64,000 nt of DNA, taken from NCBI RefSeq assembly GCF_000720135.1, contig NZ_JOIU01000008.1:186001-250000 (forward strand), in the 5' to 3' direction. The translations under genes and the position numbers were made by a program. Below, in pieces: positions 1 to 9,099 of this stretch. Below the pieces are notes generated by a model that was not told where the DNA came from, made no database searches, and saw nothing but the letters and a program-made list of their open reading frames with translations. The stretch comes from Streptomyces sp. NRRL S-1022 (GTDB lineage Bacteria; Actinomycetota; Actinomycetes; Streptomycetales; Streptomycetaceae). Each line of letters opens with the position of its first letter. Position 1 is the stretch's first letter.

Positions 1-417
1 CAGCGGCCCCGTGGCGGAGACCACGACGTCGGCCGACAGCGTCCCGCGCGTGGTCTCGATGTTCCACCGCAGGTTCTCGCCGTCCCAGGTCATCAGCTTG
101 ACCTCGGAACCGAGGCGCAGGTGCGGGCGCAGGCCGAAGAGGTCGGTGACGTGCTCCAGGTAGGCGCGGATGTGGCGCTGCCCGGAGAAGGTGCGCGGCC
201 AGTCGGGGTGGGGCGCGAAGGAGAAGGAGTACAGGTGCGAGGGCACGTCGCAGGCACACCCCGGGTAACTGTTGTCCCGCCAGGTGCCGCCGACGCTGTC
301 GGCCCGCTCCAGGACGACGAAGTCGGTGATTCCCTCACGGCGCAGCCGTACGGCGGCCCCCAGACCGCCGAATCCGGATCCGATCACCGCCACCCGTACA
401 TGCTCGTGCTCGGCCAT
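1..417 (-). CDS. Flavin-containing (Baeyer-Villiger type) monooxygenase, N-terminal part
   Basis: The first 139 residues of a gene that runs off the left edge. An N-terminal Rossmann motif GSGFGG (about residues 13-18) binds FAD, and the stretch GGTWRDNSYPGCACD is the typical GGTW..N.YPG..CD signature of Baeyer-Villiger and related class B flavoprotein monooxygenases. Such enzymes use FAD, NADPH and oxygen to insert an oxygen next to a ketone or to oxidise N or S atoms; the substrate cannot be read from this fragment. It is transcribed away from the MerR regulator across a 133-bp gap that contains a perfect inverted repeat. The catalytic C-terminal half and second Rossmann motif are outside the window, so assignment beyond the family is open. 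Confidence 0.85.
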   Translation of the reverse strand, partial: MAEHEHVRVAVIGSGFGGLGAAVRLRREGITDFVVLERADSVGGTWRDNSYPGCACDVPSHLYSFSFAPHPDWPRTFSGQRHIRAYLEHVTDLFGLRPHLRLGSEVKLMTWDGENLRWNIETTRGTLSADVVVSATGPL

Positions 418-449
418 CCCGGAGCCTCCACGCATCACCTAGGAACCCT

Positions 450-465
450 GCCAGTGATTACTGGC
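450..465. promoter_or_regulatory. Inverted repeat in the monooxygenase/MerR divergent promoter region
   Basis: GCCAGT-GATT-ACTGGC is a perfect 6-bp inverted repeat with a 4-bp spacer, 33 bp upstream of the monooxygenase start. It is placed as an operator for that gene. The adjacent MerR protein is the obvious candidate to bind it, but MerR sites normally lie inside a 19-bp promoter spacer, which was not resolved here. Confidence 0.4.
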
Positions 466-550
466 GCAATGGGACTGTAGAGCAGCTCCGTACCGAGCGG
501 TAGGGGGCGGGGGAAGGAAAGTTACCCCCGGTACGCCATAGGCTGCGGAC

Positions 551-1216
551 GTGGCAGAGGACGCAGCACCCCAGGAAGGCCCCCGCGAGTACCGCACGGA
601 GGAACTGGCCCGGCTGGCCGGCATCACCGTGCGCACCCTGCGCTTCTACCGCGAGCGCAAGCTGCTCCCGCCACCCCGCCGCGAGGGCCGCATCGCCTGG
701 TACGACGACCACCACCTGGCCCGGCTGCGCACCATCGCCGCCCTGCTGGAGCGCGGCCACACCCTGAACGGCATAGCGGAACTCGCCGAGGCCCTCGACC
801 AGGGCCGGGACGTCGCCGACCTGCTCGGCGTCGGCACCCCCACCGAGGAGGAGCCGGTCCGCCTCACCCCCGAGGCACTCGCCGCCCGCTTCGAGGGCGA
901 GGTCACCCCCGAGAACCTCGCCGCCGCCATGGAACTGGGCTACCTCGGCACCGACGGCGACCAGATCGTCCACATCAGCCGGCGCCTGCTGGACGTCTCC
1001 TCCGCCCTGGTCCGCGAGGGCATCCCGCTCGCCGAGGTCCTGACGGCCGGCGCCCGCGTCCGCGAACACGCCGACGCCCTGGCCGACCTCTTCACCACCC
1101 TGATCCTCCGGCACGCCCCCGAGGAGGACCTGCGCCGCCTGCGCCCCCTGGCCCGCAGCGTCGTGGAAGCCGAACTCTCCCTGGCCCTGGACCGCCGCCT
1201 GAACAAGCGGGACTGA
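551..1216 (+). CDS. MerR-family transcriptional regulator
   Basis: A 221-residue protein with a GTG start. Residues about 14-80 form a MerR winged helix-turn-helix: the helix stretch EELARLAGITVRTLRFYRE is followed by the usual R-G-I-A-W-Y wing and the ARLRTIAALLERG helix. The C-terminal 130 residues are an effector-binding region without the cysteine pattern of metal-sensing MerR proteins, so a small-molecule ligand is more likely. It is divergent from the flavin monooxygenase, and regulator-next-to-target is the usual arrangement, so it probably controls that gene. The ligand is unknown. Confidence 0.88.
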   Translation: MAEDAAPQEGPREYRTEELARLAGITVRTLRFYRERKLLPPPRREGRIAWYDDHHLARLRTIAALLERGHTLNGIAELAEALDQGRDVADLLGVGTPTEEEPVRLTPEALAARFEGEVTPENLAAAMELGYLGTDGDQIVHISRRLLDVSSALVREGIPLAEVLTAGARVREHADALADLFTTLILRHAPEEDLRRLRPLARSVVEAELSLALDRRLNKRD

Positions 1217-1242
1217 GCGGGAAGGGGGGAGACCCGGCCCGA

Positions 1243-2046
1243 CTACAGGTCGTAGACGACGGTCACCGGCGCATGATCCGACCACCGCTCGGCATGCGTG
1301 GCCGCCCGTTCGACGTACCCCTTGACCGCCTTGCCGGCCAGGCCGGCCGTGGCCGCGTGGTAGTCGATGCGCCAGCCCGAATCGTTGTCGAAAGCCCGGC
1401 CCCGGTACGACCACCAGGTGTACGGGCCCTCGGTGTCGGGATGGAGGGTGCGGACGATGTCGACGTAGCCGCCGTCCTGGGGGGCGAAGACGCGGTCGAG
1501 CCAGGCGCGCTCCTCGGGCAGGAAGCCGGAGTTCTTGGTGTTGCCGCGCCAGTTCTTGAGGTCGGCCTGCCGGTGGGCGATGTTCCAGTCGCCGCAGACG
1601 AGGACCTCGCGCCCGTCGGCGGCTGCCCGCTCGCGCAGGTCCTTCAGATGGGCGAGGAACTCGTCCATGAAGCGGATCTTCTCGTCCTGCCGCTCGGTGC
1701 CGACCTCGCCGGAGGGCAGGTAGAGGGAGGCGACGGTGACGCCGGGCAGGTCGGCCTCGACGTAGCGGCCGCTGCCGTCGAACTCCGGCGAGCCGAAGCC
1801 GACGCGGACGCGGTCGGGCTCGCGGCGCGTGTAGAGGGAGACGCCCGCGCGGCCCTTGGCGGCGGCCGGGGCGTGCACGACGTGCCAGCCGTCGGGCTGC
1901 CGGACCTCCTCGGGCAGCTGGTGCGGCTCGGCCCGCACCTCCTGCAGGCAGACGACGTCCGCCTCGGTCCCGGCGAGCCACTCCACGAAGCCCTTCTTCG
2001 CGGCGGCCCGCAGTCCGTTCACGTTCACCGAGGTCACAGTCAGCAC
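1243..2046 (-). CDS. xthA: Exodeoxyribonuclease III (AP endonuclease family)
   Basis: A 267-residue endonuclease/exonuclease/phosphatase-fold protein. Visible family signatures are N-terminal SVNVNGLRAA, the metal-binding LQEVRA glutamate, GRAGVSLYTR, CGDWNIAH (catalytic Asp-Asn) and C-terminal SDHAPV (catalytic Asp-His). It cuts DNA 5' of abasic sites and removes 3' blocking groups in base-excision repair. The start is set at the GTG giving VLTVTSVNVNG; a start 21 bp upstream would add MCRYRAR and has no better ribosome site. The 3' end nearly meets the convergent MerR gene. Confidence 0.92.
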   Translation of the reverse strand: MLTVTSVNVNGLRAAAKKGFVEWLAGTEADVVCLQEVRAEPHQLPEEVRQPDGWHVVHAPAAAKGRAGVSLYTRREPDRVRVGFGSPEFDGSGRYVEADLPGVTVASLYLPSGEVGTERQDEKIRFMDEFLAHLKDLRERAAADGREVLVCGDWNIAHRQADLKNWRGNTKNSGFLPEERAWLDRVFAPQDGGYVDIVRTLHPDTEGPYTWWSYRGRAFDNDSGWRIDYHAATAGLAGKAVKGYVERAATHAERWSDHAPVTVVYDL

Positions 2047-2117
2047 CCGGGCACGATACCGGCACACTGGTCGGAGTCCGCAAAACCCAGGACTCCCGCC
2101 GACTGCATAGAAGTACG

Positions 2118-2603
2118 ATGCTCAGCATGATTATTCGCCGCGTTCGCTTCGATCACCCCGACGCCATGATGCTCAACGACGAGGTCCAGGCCGAGTACCA
2201 CGTGCGCTACGGCGACGGAGGCGACGCCACGGCCCTCGACGCCACCGACTTCGACCCGCCCCGGGGTGTGTACCTGATCGCGTACGACGCGTACGACCGC
2301 CCGGTGGCCACCGGCGGCTGGCGCAGCCAGGACCGCAACGAGGAGGGCAACGAGGACGGCGACGCCGAGCTGAAGCGGATGTTCGTCGTCGAGCAGATGC
2401 GCGGCCGGGGCCTGGCCCGCCGCATCCTCGCGGCCCTGGAGGAGGACGCGCGCGCCGCCGGCCGGGTCCGCATGGTCCTGGAGACGGGCACCAAGCAGCC
2501 GGAGGCCATAGCCCTGTACACCTCCAGCGGCTACGAGCCGTGCACGAAGTTCGGCTACTACCGCCACCACGAGGAGAGCCTCTGCTACGCCAAGCGGCTC
2601 TGA
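2118..2603 (+). CDS. GNAT-family N-acetyltransferase
   Basis: A 161-residue protein. The acetyl-CoA binding motif A is visible as VVEQMRGRGLARRIL (the Q/RxxGxG/A loop) at about residues 94-108, followed by a helix and the motif B segment EAIALYTSSGY typical of GNAT enzymes. The acceptor substrate cannot be inferred. A second in-frame ATG nine bases downstream (MIIRRVRFD) is an equally good start, and no strong ribosome binding site separates the two. It is divergent from xthA and followed by a hairpin terminator shared with the convergent tRNA-Ala gene. Confidence 0.88.
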   Translation: MLSMIIRRVRFDHPDAMMLNDEVQAEYHVRYGDGGDATALDATDFDPPRGVYLIAYDAYDRPVATGGWRSQDRNEEGNEDGDAELKRMFVVEQMRGRGLARRILAALEEDARAAGRVRMVLETGTKQPEAIALYTSSGYEPCTKFGYYRHHEESLCYAKRL

Positions 2604-2716
2604 CGCCCGGCCCGCGTGCCGTGCCCGTGGCTTCCCCTCCGGGCCCGCGCCCTCTTCTCGCGCCGGCCGCACGCGGTGGCCGGCGCACGGGGCCCAAGCT
2701 CCCCGGAAACGACGAA

Positions 2717-2748
2717 GATCCCGACCGGTCATGATGACCGACGGGATC
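2717..2748. terminator. Hairpin terminator between acetyltransferase and tRNA-Ala
   Basis: GATCCCG pairs with CGGGATC, with the inner arms CGGTCAT and ATGACCG continuing the stem. It lies just beyond the 3' end of tRNA-Ala (minus strand) and about 110 bp after the acetyltransferase stop, so it can serve both converging units. Confidence 0.6.
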
Positions 2749-2761
2749 TCACGTCGTGCAG

Positions 2762-2835
2762 TGGACCTGAGGGGATTTGAACCCCTGGCCCCCTCGATGC
2801 GAACGAGGTGCGCTACCGGACTGCGCCACAGGCCC
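2762..2835 (-). tRNA. tRNA-Ala(CGC)
   Basis: Folds on the minus strand as a full cloverleaf. The acceptor strand GGGCCTG pairs with CAGGTCC (one G-U), the anticodon stem is CCTCG/CGAGG with loop TTCGCAT (anticodon CGC), and the T arm is GGGG/CCCC around TTCAAAT. The discriminator base is A and CCA is not encoded. It reads GCG alanine codons, which are frequent in this genome. Confidence 0.93.
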
Positions 2836-2928
2836 TTGCAACGAGTGAAACTCTAGCATCCTGATCGGGGTGCTTGGAAATCCGCTCCCTGACTGGTCAG
2901 GGCGGTGGTTTCCGGGGTGTGACGGGAG

Positions 2929-4125
2929 TCACTCGTTGGCCGCGCGGGGCCGGTCGCCGTCCTCGTACTGGTCGAAGAGGGGCGTGCGTCCGCGTTCCCG
3001 GGCCCGTCGTGCGGAGGCGGCGCGGCGGGCGTCGCCGGGGCCGTCCGCGGGCCGGGCCCCGGCGGCGGGTGCCGGTTCCCCGGCCGGGTTCTCGGGGGCG
3101 TCGGCGTCCTTCTCGGGGGCCACCGCGCTGGACCGCGCCGAGCTCCAGGTGCCGGGCGCTCCCAGGTCCACGTCGGAGGTGGCGCGCGGGGCGACGGGCG
3201 CGGTGACGTACGTCGGCAGGGGCACCGGGACCGGATCCCAGCTGTCGCCGTGTCCGGGGCGCCGCTGCCGTTCCCGCTGCTGGTCGACCCACTCGGCATG
3301 GTCGGTCTGCTCGACGAGGGCGCGCCGGTCGGCGGCGAGCGTGGAGAGGCCGGTGTCCGTGCCGGTGTCCGCGGCCTGCTCGGTCTCGTCCGCACCGGTG
3401 CCCGTGTCGAGGGGCGCGCGCCGGTGCGGCTGGCGTTCGCGCAGGCGCTGGGCGGCGGCCTCGGCCTGCCGGCGGTCCATCTGGTAGGCGAAGCGGCGGC
3501 GCTCCTGGGCCCGCAGATAGGCGATGTACGCGCTCAGCGTGACGGCGGGCACCGCGGGCGCCCACAGGAAGGCGAGTCCGCCGACGGCGGCCACGATCGC
3601 GCCGAGCGTGAAGGCGAGGAAGAGCATCACGGTGGTGCGCCGACGGCGCGCGAGTACCTTCGAGCGCCGGGCCCGTGCCGCGGCCGCCTGCGCCGAGGCC
3701 GTCTGTGCCGCGGCCGTCTGCTTCTGCGCGGGCGCGGCTCCCGAGGCGTGCACGGGGGCCGCTTCGGGCGCCGGTTCGGCGGCCTGGTCGCGTGCCGGGT
3801 CCGCGCTGCCGGGTGCCTCGGGCCCGGCGTCCACGGTGACCTGACGGCGCGTCGGAGGCATGGCGAAGGCACGGACGTCCACCGAGTCGGTGGCGGCGTC
3901 CGGATCGCCGGTGTCCGCCTCCCCCTCCTGGGTGGAGCGTGCCCGCAGGTCCCTGGCGTACCGGCGCTCCATACCCGCCCGTCCGGACAGCAGCCGGATG
4001 GCGGTGCTGAAGCGTTCCGTCGGACGGGCCTCGTTCAGCTCGTCCTGCCTACGGAGCCACATCGGCACCAAGTAGGCGGCCCAGGCCCCGACAATGACTG
4101 CGTAGATGAGGCCGCTGCTGCTCAC
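2929..4125 (-). CDS. sepX: Divisome membrane protein SepX/GlpR
   Basis: A 398-residue actinobacterial membrane protein. An N-terminal membrane segment (SGLIYAVIVGAWAAYLVPMW, residues 4-23) is followed by the conserved WLRRQDELNEARPTERFSTA region, an Ala/Pro-rich linker, two closely spaced hydrophobic segments (about residues 165-205) and a long charged, low-complexity C-terminal tail. This matches SepX of Streptomyces, needed for stable cross-walls and sporulation septation, and GlpR, the membrane receptor of Glp in corynebacteria. The context supports it: the RimJ-like acetyltransferase, glp (moeA-like) and galU lie in the same order as in the corynebacterial glp-glpR locus. Assignment rests on topology, the N-terminal motif and synteny. 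Confidence 0.82.
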   Translation of the reverse strand: MSSSGLIYAVIVGAWAAYLVPMWLRRQDELNEARPTERFSTAIRLLSGRAGMERRYARDLRARSTQEGEADTGDPDAATDSVDVRAFAMPPTRRQVTVDAGPEAPGSADPARDQAAEPAPEAAPVHASGAAPAQKQTAAAQTASAQAAAARARRSKVLARRRRTTVMLFLAFTLGAIVAAVGGLAFLWAPAVPAVTLSAYIAYLRAQERRRFAYQMDRRQAEAAAQRLRERQPHRRAPLDTGTGADETEQAADTGTDTGLSTLAADRRALVEQTDHAEWVDQQRERQRRPGHGDSWDPVPVPLPTYVTAPVAPRATSDVDLGAPGTWSSARSSAVAPEKDADAPENPAGEPAPAAGARPADGPGDARRAASARRARERGRTPLFDQYEDGDRPRAANE

Positions 4126-4302
4126 GCCTCACACGGTAGAGGGGTTTGCGTGAGGCCATCCGCCAATTGGGCCGGTGTGTCGCACGATCTGGCTGATATT
4201 TCCAGCATTTTTTGCGACGGATGCGATCAGAGGACCACCCTCGCCGCGAATTCGACGCCATGAGTTGGTCAACAGCCGATCAATTTCGAACACATATTCA
4301 AT

Positions 4303-4911
4303 TCACTGGTGCTCGGTGCGCCGGGCCCCTTGCGAGCGGGCCCGCTTCCACCGCGCCAGCAGCCCGTCGGGTACCTCTTCGGCGGTGAGTGCGAAGACGA
4401 GATGGTCCCGCCAGGCCCCGTCGATGTGCAGATAACGTGGCCGGAGGCCCTCCTCGCGGAATCCGAGTTTCTCCACGACCCGCCGGCTCGGCCGGTTCTC
4501 GGGGCGAATGCACACCTCGACGCGGTGCAGACCGACAGTACGGAAACAGTGGTCCACCACGAGCGCGACGGCCGTCGGCATCACCCCGCGCCCGGCCACC
4601 GCCTCGTCCACCCAGTAGCCGACGTGACCGGAACACATCGAGCCCCAGGTGATCCCGGCGACCGTCAACTGCCCGACCAGCTGGCCCTGGTACTCGATGA
4701 CGAACGGCAGCATCCGGCCCGCGTTCGCCTCGGCGCGCAGGTGCCGGACCATCTGGCGGTAGGTCGGCCGGTGCACGATCGGCCCGCTCGGCGTGGGCGG
4801 CGGAATGGTCGCCTCCCAGGGGCGCAGCCAGTCGCGGTTGCGCCGGTTCACCTCGCGCCAGGCCCGCTGGTCGCGCAGCTTTATCGGCCGGAGGACGACA
4901 TCGCCGTCCAC
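4303..4911 (-). CDS. GNAT acetyltransferase, RimJ/RimL type
   Basis: A 202-residue protein of the type that acetylates ribosomal-protein N termini. Seen are the N-terminal VVLRPIKLRDQRAWREV (RimJ/RimL start), the GYWVDEAVAGRGVMPTAVAL acetyl-CoA loop, and the RVEVCIRPENRPSRRVVEKLGF motif B. GTG is taken as the start (VDGDVVLRP); initiation a few codons upstream ([10 protein letters not shown]) would also be in frame but lacks an ATG. A gene of this kind sits between glp and glpR in corynebacteria as well. The true substrate is not known; rimJ is a synteny-based label only. Confidence 0.85.
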   Translation of the reverse strand: MDGDVVLRPIKLRDQRAWREVNRRNRDWLRPWEATIPPPTPSGPIVHRPTYRQMVRHLRAEANAGRMLPFVIEYQGQLVGQLTVAGITWGSMCSGHVGYWVDEAVAGRGVMPTAVALVVDHCFRTVGLHRVEVCIRPENRPSRRVVEKLGFREEGLRPRYLHIDGAWRDHLVFALTAEEVPDGLLARWKRARSQGARRTEHQ

Positions 4912-4937
4912 CAGTACGACGGGCCAGGAAGGGGTGT

Positions 4938-5477
4938 TCAGCTCGCACCCCCGCTGCCGTCCGGTCTGGGGTGGTCACCGCCGCGGATCTGGTCGACGGC
5001 GTGCACCAGCAGGGGTTCCAGCACGGCGAGCCCGTCGCGCACCCCGCCGGCCGAGCCGGGCAGATTGACGATCAGCGTGCCCGCGGCCACCCCGGCCAGA
5101 CCCCGGGACAGCACGGCGGTCGGCACCTTGTCCCGGCCGTACGCGCGGACGGCCTCCGCGATGCCCGGCACCTCGTACTCGATCACCGCGCGGGTCGCCT
5201 CGGGCGTGCGGTCGGTGGGCGACAGACCGGTGCCGCCGGTGGTCACGACGACGTCGTACCCGGCCGCCACGGCCGCCCGCAGCGCCGCTTCCACCGGATC
5301 CCCGTCGGGCACCACCCGCGGGCCGTCCACGGCGAAACCGAGGCCCCGCAGGCCCTTCACGATCAGCGGGCCGCCCCGGTCCTCGTAGACGCCCGCGGCG
5401 GCCCGGTTGGAGGCGGTGACGACCAGCGCGGTGTACGGCGCCCGCGGAGCTGCCCCGATGCCGTCGTCCAAGGTCAT
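4938..5477 (-). CDS. mog: MogA/MoaB-family molybdenum cofactor biosynthesis protein
   Basis: A 179-residue MoCF-fold protein that adenylylates molybdopterin before metal insertion. Motifs: [22 protein letters not shown], the conserved [17 protein letters not shown] substrate loop, and [15 protein letters not shown] near the end. The start codon overlaps the moaC stop as ATGA, so the two are translationally coupled. It forms one unit with moaC and probably glp and galu upstream. MogA and MoaB cannot be separated with certainty from motifs alone. Confidence 0.88.
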   Translation of the reverse strand: MTLDDGIGAAPRAPYTALVVTASNRAAAGVYEDRGGPLIVKGLRGLGFAVDGPRVVPDGDPVEAALRAAVAAGYDVVVTTGGTGLSPTDRTPEATRAVIEYEVPGIAEAVRAYGRDKVPTAVLSRGLAGVAAGTLIVNLPGSAGGVRDGLAVLEPLLVHAVDQIRGGDHPRPDGSGGAS

Positions 5478-5986
5478 GCCCGGCTCCAGTCGCCCGACTT
5501 GCCGCCCGTCTTCTCCTCCACCCGTACGTCCGTGATGACCGCTCCCTTGTCGACCGCCTTGACCATGTCGATCACGGTGAGCGCGGCGACCGTCACCGCG
5601 GTGAGGGCCTCCATCTCGACGCCCGTGCGGTCCGTGGTCTTCACGGTGGCCCGGATCTCCACGGCGTCGTCCGCGACCGACAGATCCAGTGTCACACCGG
5701 ACACCGACAACGGGTGGCACAGCGGGATCAGGTCCGGGGTGCGCTTGGCCCCCATGATCCCGGCGATGCGCGCGGTGGCCAGGGCGTCACCCTTGGGCAC
5801 CCCCTCGCCGCGCAGCAGCTCGACCACGCGCGGTGAGACGAGGACCCGGCCGCTGGCACGGGCGGTGCGCGCGGTCACGTCCTTCCCGGACACGTCGACC
5901 ATGCGGGCCGCACCCGCGTCGTCGATGTGCGTCAGTCGGTCCTGCGCAGGGGCTCCGGGGGTCTCCCCCCGGGAAGGCACTGTCAT
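5474..5986 (-). CDS. moaC: Cyclic pyranopterin monophosphate synthase MoaC
   Basis: A 170-residue protein that converts the GTP-derived cyclohydro intermediate made by MoaA to cyclic pyranopterin monophosphate in molybdenum cofactor synthesis. Family markers are the N-terminal [44 protein letters not shown] and [21 protein letters not shown], and a late KSGD stretch. An N-terminal extension of about 18 residues is normal for streptomycete copies. Its stop overlaps the mogA-like start. The 83-bp gap to glp suggests the same transcript. Confidence 0.94.
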   Translation of the reverse strand: MTVPSRGETPGAPAQDRLTHIDDAGAARMVDVSGKDVTARTARASGRVLVSPRVVELLRGEGVPKGDALATARIAGIMGAKRTPDLIPLCHPLSVSGVTLDLSVADDAVEIRATVKTTDRTGVEMEALTAVTVAALTVIDMVKAVDKGAVITDVRVEEKTGGKSGDWSRA

Positions 5987-6069
5987 GGCGTGGCGCTCCC
6001 GGTCCGGGCCCGGCGCGGTGCGGAGCGCGGGCCTGCTGTGCGCGACACGGTACCGCCAACCGGCACAGG

Positions 6070-7392
6070 TCAGCCGAGCAGGACCACTTCCACCTCGCTG
6101 CCGGGCTCGACGGACTCCACGTCCTCAGGTACGACGATCAGCGCGTCGGCCCGCGCCAGCGCCGCGATCAGATGGGAACCGGCGCCGCCCACGGGGGTCA
6201 CCTCCCCGTCGGCGTACGTCCCGCGCAGGAACTGGCGGCGGCCCTTGGGCGAGCGCAGCGCGGCGTCCGCCTTCAGCGCGGCCCGCGCGCGGGGCCGGTG
6301 CAGGTCGGTGAGGCCCATCAGGGCGCGGATGGCGGGGCGGACGAACAGCTCGAAGGAGACGTACGAGGACACCGGGTTGCCGGGCAGGGCCAGCAGCGGG
6401 GTGTGGTCGGGGCCGATGGAGCCGAAGCCCTGCGGCTTGCCGGGCTGCATGGCGAGCCTGCGGAACTCCACGCCGCTGCCGGCCTCGTCCGCGTCGCCGG
6501 CGTACGACAGCGCCTCCTTGACCACGTCGTACGCGCCGACGCTCACCCCGCCCGTGGTCACCACCAGGTCCGCGCGGATGAGCTGGTCCTCGATGGTGGA
6601 GCGGAGGGTCTCGGCATCGTCGGCGACGGCGCCCACCCGGTAGGCGATGGCGCCCGCGTCCCGCGCGGCGGCGGTCAGGGCGAAGCTGTTGGAGTCGTAG
6701 ATCTGGCCGGTGGCCAGCTGCTCCCCGGGCTGGACGAGCTCGCTGCCGGTGGAGAGCACGACCACGCGGGGGCGCGGGCGCACGCGGACCGTGCCGCGGC
6801 CGATCGCGGCGAGCAGGGCGATCTGCGGCGGGCCGAGGATCGCCCCGGCCGCCAGGGCCAGGTCGCCGGCCTTCACGTCGCTGCCCTTGGCCCGCACGTG
6901 CGCGCGTGCCTCGGCGGCCCGGTAGACGTGCACGTGCCCCTGGGCGCCCTCGGGGGCCAGGCTGCGCGCCCGCATGCCGCCGACCGGGCCCTGGCCGAGC
7001 CCGCCGTCGGTCCACTCGACGGGGACGACGGCCTCGGCGCCGGGCGGCAGCGGGGCGCCGGTCATGATCCGTGCGGCCTGTCCGGGGCCGACCCGGACCG
7101 GGTCGGCCGCGCCCGCCGCGATGTCCCCGACGACCTCCAGCGCGGCCGGGAACTCCTCGCCGGCGCCCGCCACGTCCGCGACCCGCACCGCGTACCCGTC
7201 CATGGAGCTGTTGTCGAACGGCGGCAGGGACACCGGCACCGTGACGTCGTCGACCAGGACGCAGCCCTGGGCGTCGAGCAGTTGCAGCTCGATGGGTTCG
7301 AGGGGGCGGACAGCCGAGAGGATGTCCTCCAGGTGCTCGTCCACCGACCACAGGTCGTCCGGGCCGGCGGGGCGGGTCGCGGCGCTGCTCAA
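6070..7392 (-). CDS. glp: MoeA/gephyrin-like protein, probable divisome Glp
   Basis: A 440-residue MoeA-fold protein with all domains in order: N-terminal MoeA_N with [12 protein letters not shown], the MoCF domain with [22 protein letters not shown] and [36 protein letters not shown], and the C-terminal beta-barrel domain. MoeA ligates molybdenum to the adenylylated cofactor. In corynebacteria the member encoded beside galU, rimJ and glpR is Glp, which binds FtsZ and the membrane receptor GlpR. The same neighbours occur here, so a divisome role is likely, while mogA and moaC close by keep a cofactor role possible. It starts with TTG overlapping the galU TGA (TTGA), giving translational coupling. 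Confidence 0.85.
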   Translation of the reverse strand: MSSAATRPAGPDDLWSVDEHLEDILSAVRPLEPIELQLLDAQGCVLVDDVTVPVSLPPFDNSSMDGYAVRVADVAGAGEEFPAALEVVGDIAAGAADPVRVGPGQAARIMTGAPLPPGAEAVVPVEWTDGGLGQGPVGGMRARSLAPEGAQGHVHVYRAAEARAHVRAKGSDVKAGDLALAAGAILGPPQIALLAAIGRGTVRVRPRPRVVVLSTGSELVQPGEQLATGQIYDSNSFALTAAARDAGAIAYRVGAVADDAETLRSTIEDQLIRADLVVTTGGVSVGAYDVVKEALSYAGDADEAGSGVEFRRLAMQPGKPQGFGSIGPDHTPLLALPGNPVSSYVSFELFVRPAIRALMGLTDLHRPRARAALKADAALRSPKGRRQFLRGTYADGEVTPVGGAGSHLIAALARADALIVVPEDVESVEPGSEVEVVLLG

Positions 7393-8300
7393 GACTGCTG
7401 CATCTCCTCGGCTACGTAACTGCGGAGCCAGGTCCGGAAGTCCGGGCCCAGGTCCTCACGTTCGCACGCGAGTCTGACAATGGCACGCAGGTAGTCGCCG
7501 CGGTCCCCGGTGTCGTAGCGGCGGCCCTTGAAGACGACGCCGTGCACCGGACCGCCGACCTTCTCGTCCTGCGCGAGCTGCTGGAGGGCGTCGGTGAGCT
7601 GGATCTCGCCGCCGCGGCCCGGCTCCGTCTTGCGCAGTATGTCGAAGATGTGCGGGTCGAGGACGTACCGGCCGATGATCGCGTAGTTCGACGGGGCGTC
7701 CGCCGGGTCGGGCTTCTCGACCAGCCCGGTGACCTTCACGACGTCGCCGTCGGCGGTGGCCTCCACGGCCGCGCAGCCGTACAGGTGGATCTGCTCGGGC
7801 CCGACCTCCATGAGGGCGATCACACTGCCGCCGTGCCGCTCCTGGACGTCGATCATGCGCTGCAGCAGGGGGTCGCGCGGGTCGATCAGGTCGTCACCCA
7901 GGAGGACGGCGAAGGGCTCGTGGCCGACGTGCGGAGCGGCGCACAGGACGGCGTGGCCGAGGCCCCTGGGGTCGCCCTGGCGCACGTAGTGCATGGTGGC
8001 CAGGTCGCTGGACTCCTGCACCTTCGCGAGCCGTTCGGCGTCGCCCTTCTTCTGAAGCGCCGATTCCAGCTCGTAGTTGCGGTCGAAATGGTCCTCAAGG
8101 GGACGCTTGTTGCGCCCGGTGATCATGAGGACGTCGTCGAGCCCCGCCGACACGGCCTCCTCGACCACGTACTGGATCGCCGGCTTGTCGACAACCGGCA
8201 GCATCTCCTTGGGAGTGGCTTTGGTAGCCGGCAGGAACCGGGTGCCGAGGCCGGCTGCGGGGATGACAGCCTTGCTGATCCTGGGGTGGGACTGAGTCAT
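7389..8300 (-). CDS. galU: UTP-glucose-1-phosphate uridylyltransferase
   Basis: A 303-residue nucleotidyltransferase that makes UDP-glucose from UTP and glucose 1-phosphate. The N-terminal nucleotide-binding stretch VIPAAGLGTRFLPATKATPK with EMLPVVDKPAIQYVVEEA is diagnostic. Also present are LGHAVLCAAPHVG, FAVLLGDDL and YDTGDRGDYLRA. The start MTQSHPRISKAV is preferred; an ATG 12 bp upstream is possible. It is first of a minus-strand unit leading into glp. The promoter should lie in the 80 bp shared with the divergent cyclo-ligase gene. Confidence 0.95.
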   Translation of the reverse strand: MTQSHPRISKAVIPAAGLGTRFLPATKATPKEMLPVVDKPAIQYVVEEAVSAGLDDVLMITGRNKRPLEDHFDRNYELESALQKKGDAERLAKVQESSDLATMHYVRQGDPRGLGHAVLCAAPHVGHEPFAVLLGDDLIDPRDPLLQRMIDVQERHGGSVIALMEVGPEQIHLYGCAAVEATADGDVVKVTGLVEKPDPADAPSNYAIIGRYVLDPHIFDILRKTEPGRGGEIQLTDALQQLAQDEKVGGPVHGVVFKGRRYDTGDRGDYLRAIVRLACEREDLGPDFRTWLRSYVAEEMQQS

Positions 8301-8380
8301 GCCCGCAACCATATCCGGTGCCTTTGTAGGGAATCTGGGGCTCCGGCTGCTTGACCCTCCTATGACCTGCATTAAGAAGG

Positions 8381-9016
8381 GTGCGCGAACCACCAGTGGA
8401 ACACGTCGGACGTACGGGCGAGCCTGACAAGCGGATGTTGCGGCGAGAGCTCCTCGCGGTGAGGAACGGGTTGACGGCGGGTGACGTCCGGGAGGCGGGC
8501 CGCGCGCTGGCGGAGCACGCCCTGGAGCTGCCCGAGCTGGCCCGCGCGCGCACGGTGGCGGCGTACGTCTCCGTGGGGAGCGAGCCCGGCACGCTCGCCC
8601 TGCTGGACGCGCTGCGCGCGCGGGGGGTGCGCGTCCTGCTCCCCGCGCTCCTGCCCGACAACGACCTGGACTGGGGCGAGTACGCCGGCCCGGACTCCCT
8701 CGCGCGCGTGCAACACGGCGGGAGGATGGCGCTGTTCGAGCCCGCCGGGGCACGGCTCGGCCCGGACGCCGTGACGGCCGCGGACGTCGTCCTGCTGCCC
8801 GGGCTCGCGGTGGACGCGCGCGGGATGCGCCTGGGGCGCGGCGGCGGGTCGTACGACCGGGTGCTGGCCCGGCTGGAGCACGCGGGTGCCCGCCCCCGGC
8901 TCGTGGTGCTGCTGTACGACGCGGAGGTCGTCGCCCGGGTCCCGGCCGAGGCGCACGACAGGCCGGTGCACGCGGTGGTGACGCCCTCGGGAGTGCGCGG
9001 CTTCCCGGCCGGCTGA
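8381..9016 (+). CDS. 5-formyltetrahydrofolate cyclo-ligase
   Basis: A 211-residue protein that converts 5-formyl-THF to 5,10-methenyl-THF using ATP. The C-terminal signature LLPGLAVDARGMRLGRGGGSYDRVL (split here as LLPGLAVDARGMR and LGRGGGSYDR) is the ATP-binding motif of the MTHFS family, and the N-terminal KRMLRRELLAVRNGL helix is typical. The GTG at the stated start is used; a GTG 15 bp downstream is possible. It is divergent from galU, an arrangement common in actinobacteria, and ends before a strong terminator. Confidence 0.92.
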   Translation: MREPPVEHVGRTGEPDKRMLRRELLAVRNGLTAGDVREAGRALAEHALELPELARARTVAAYVSVGSEPGTLALLDALRARGVRVLLPALLPDNDLDWGEYAGPDSLARVQHGGRMALFEPAGARLGPDAVTAADVVLLPGLAVDARGMRLGRGGGSYDRVLARLEHAGARPRLVVLLYDAEVVARVPAEAHDRPVHAVVTPSGVRGFPAG

Positions 9017-9043
9017 CCCGCACCCGTCCGCCCGCGGAACGGG

Positions 9044-9078
9044 AAACGGCCCTCCACGCGCGCGTGGAGGGCCGTTTT
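9044..9078. terminator. Bidirectional terminator
   Basis: AAACGGCCCTCCACGCG is followed directly by its perfect complement ending in GGCCGTTTT. The 17-bp perfect stem with A and T runs at the two ends separates two convergent genes. Confidence 0.85.
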
Positions 9079-9099
9079 CAGTGCTGCGCCGTCACCGGG

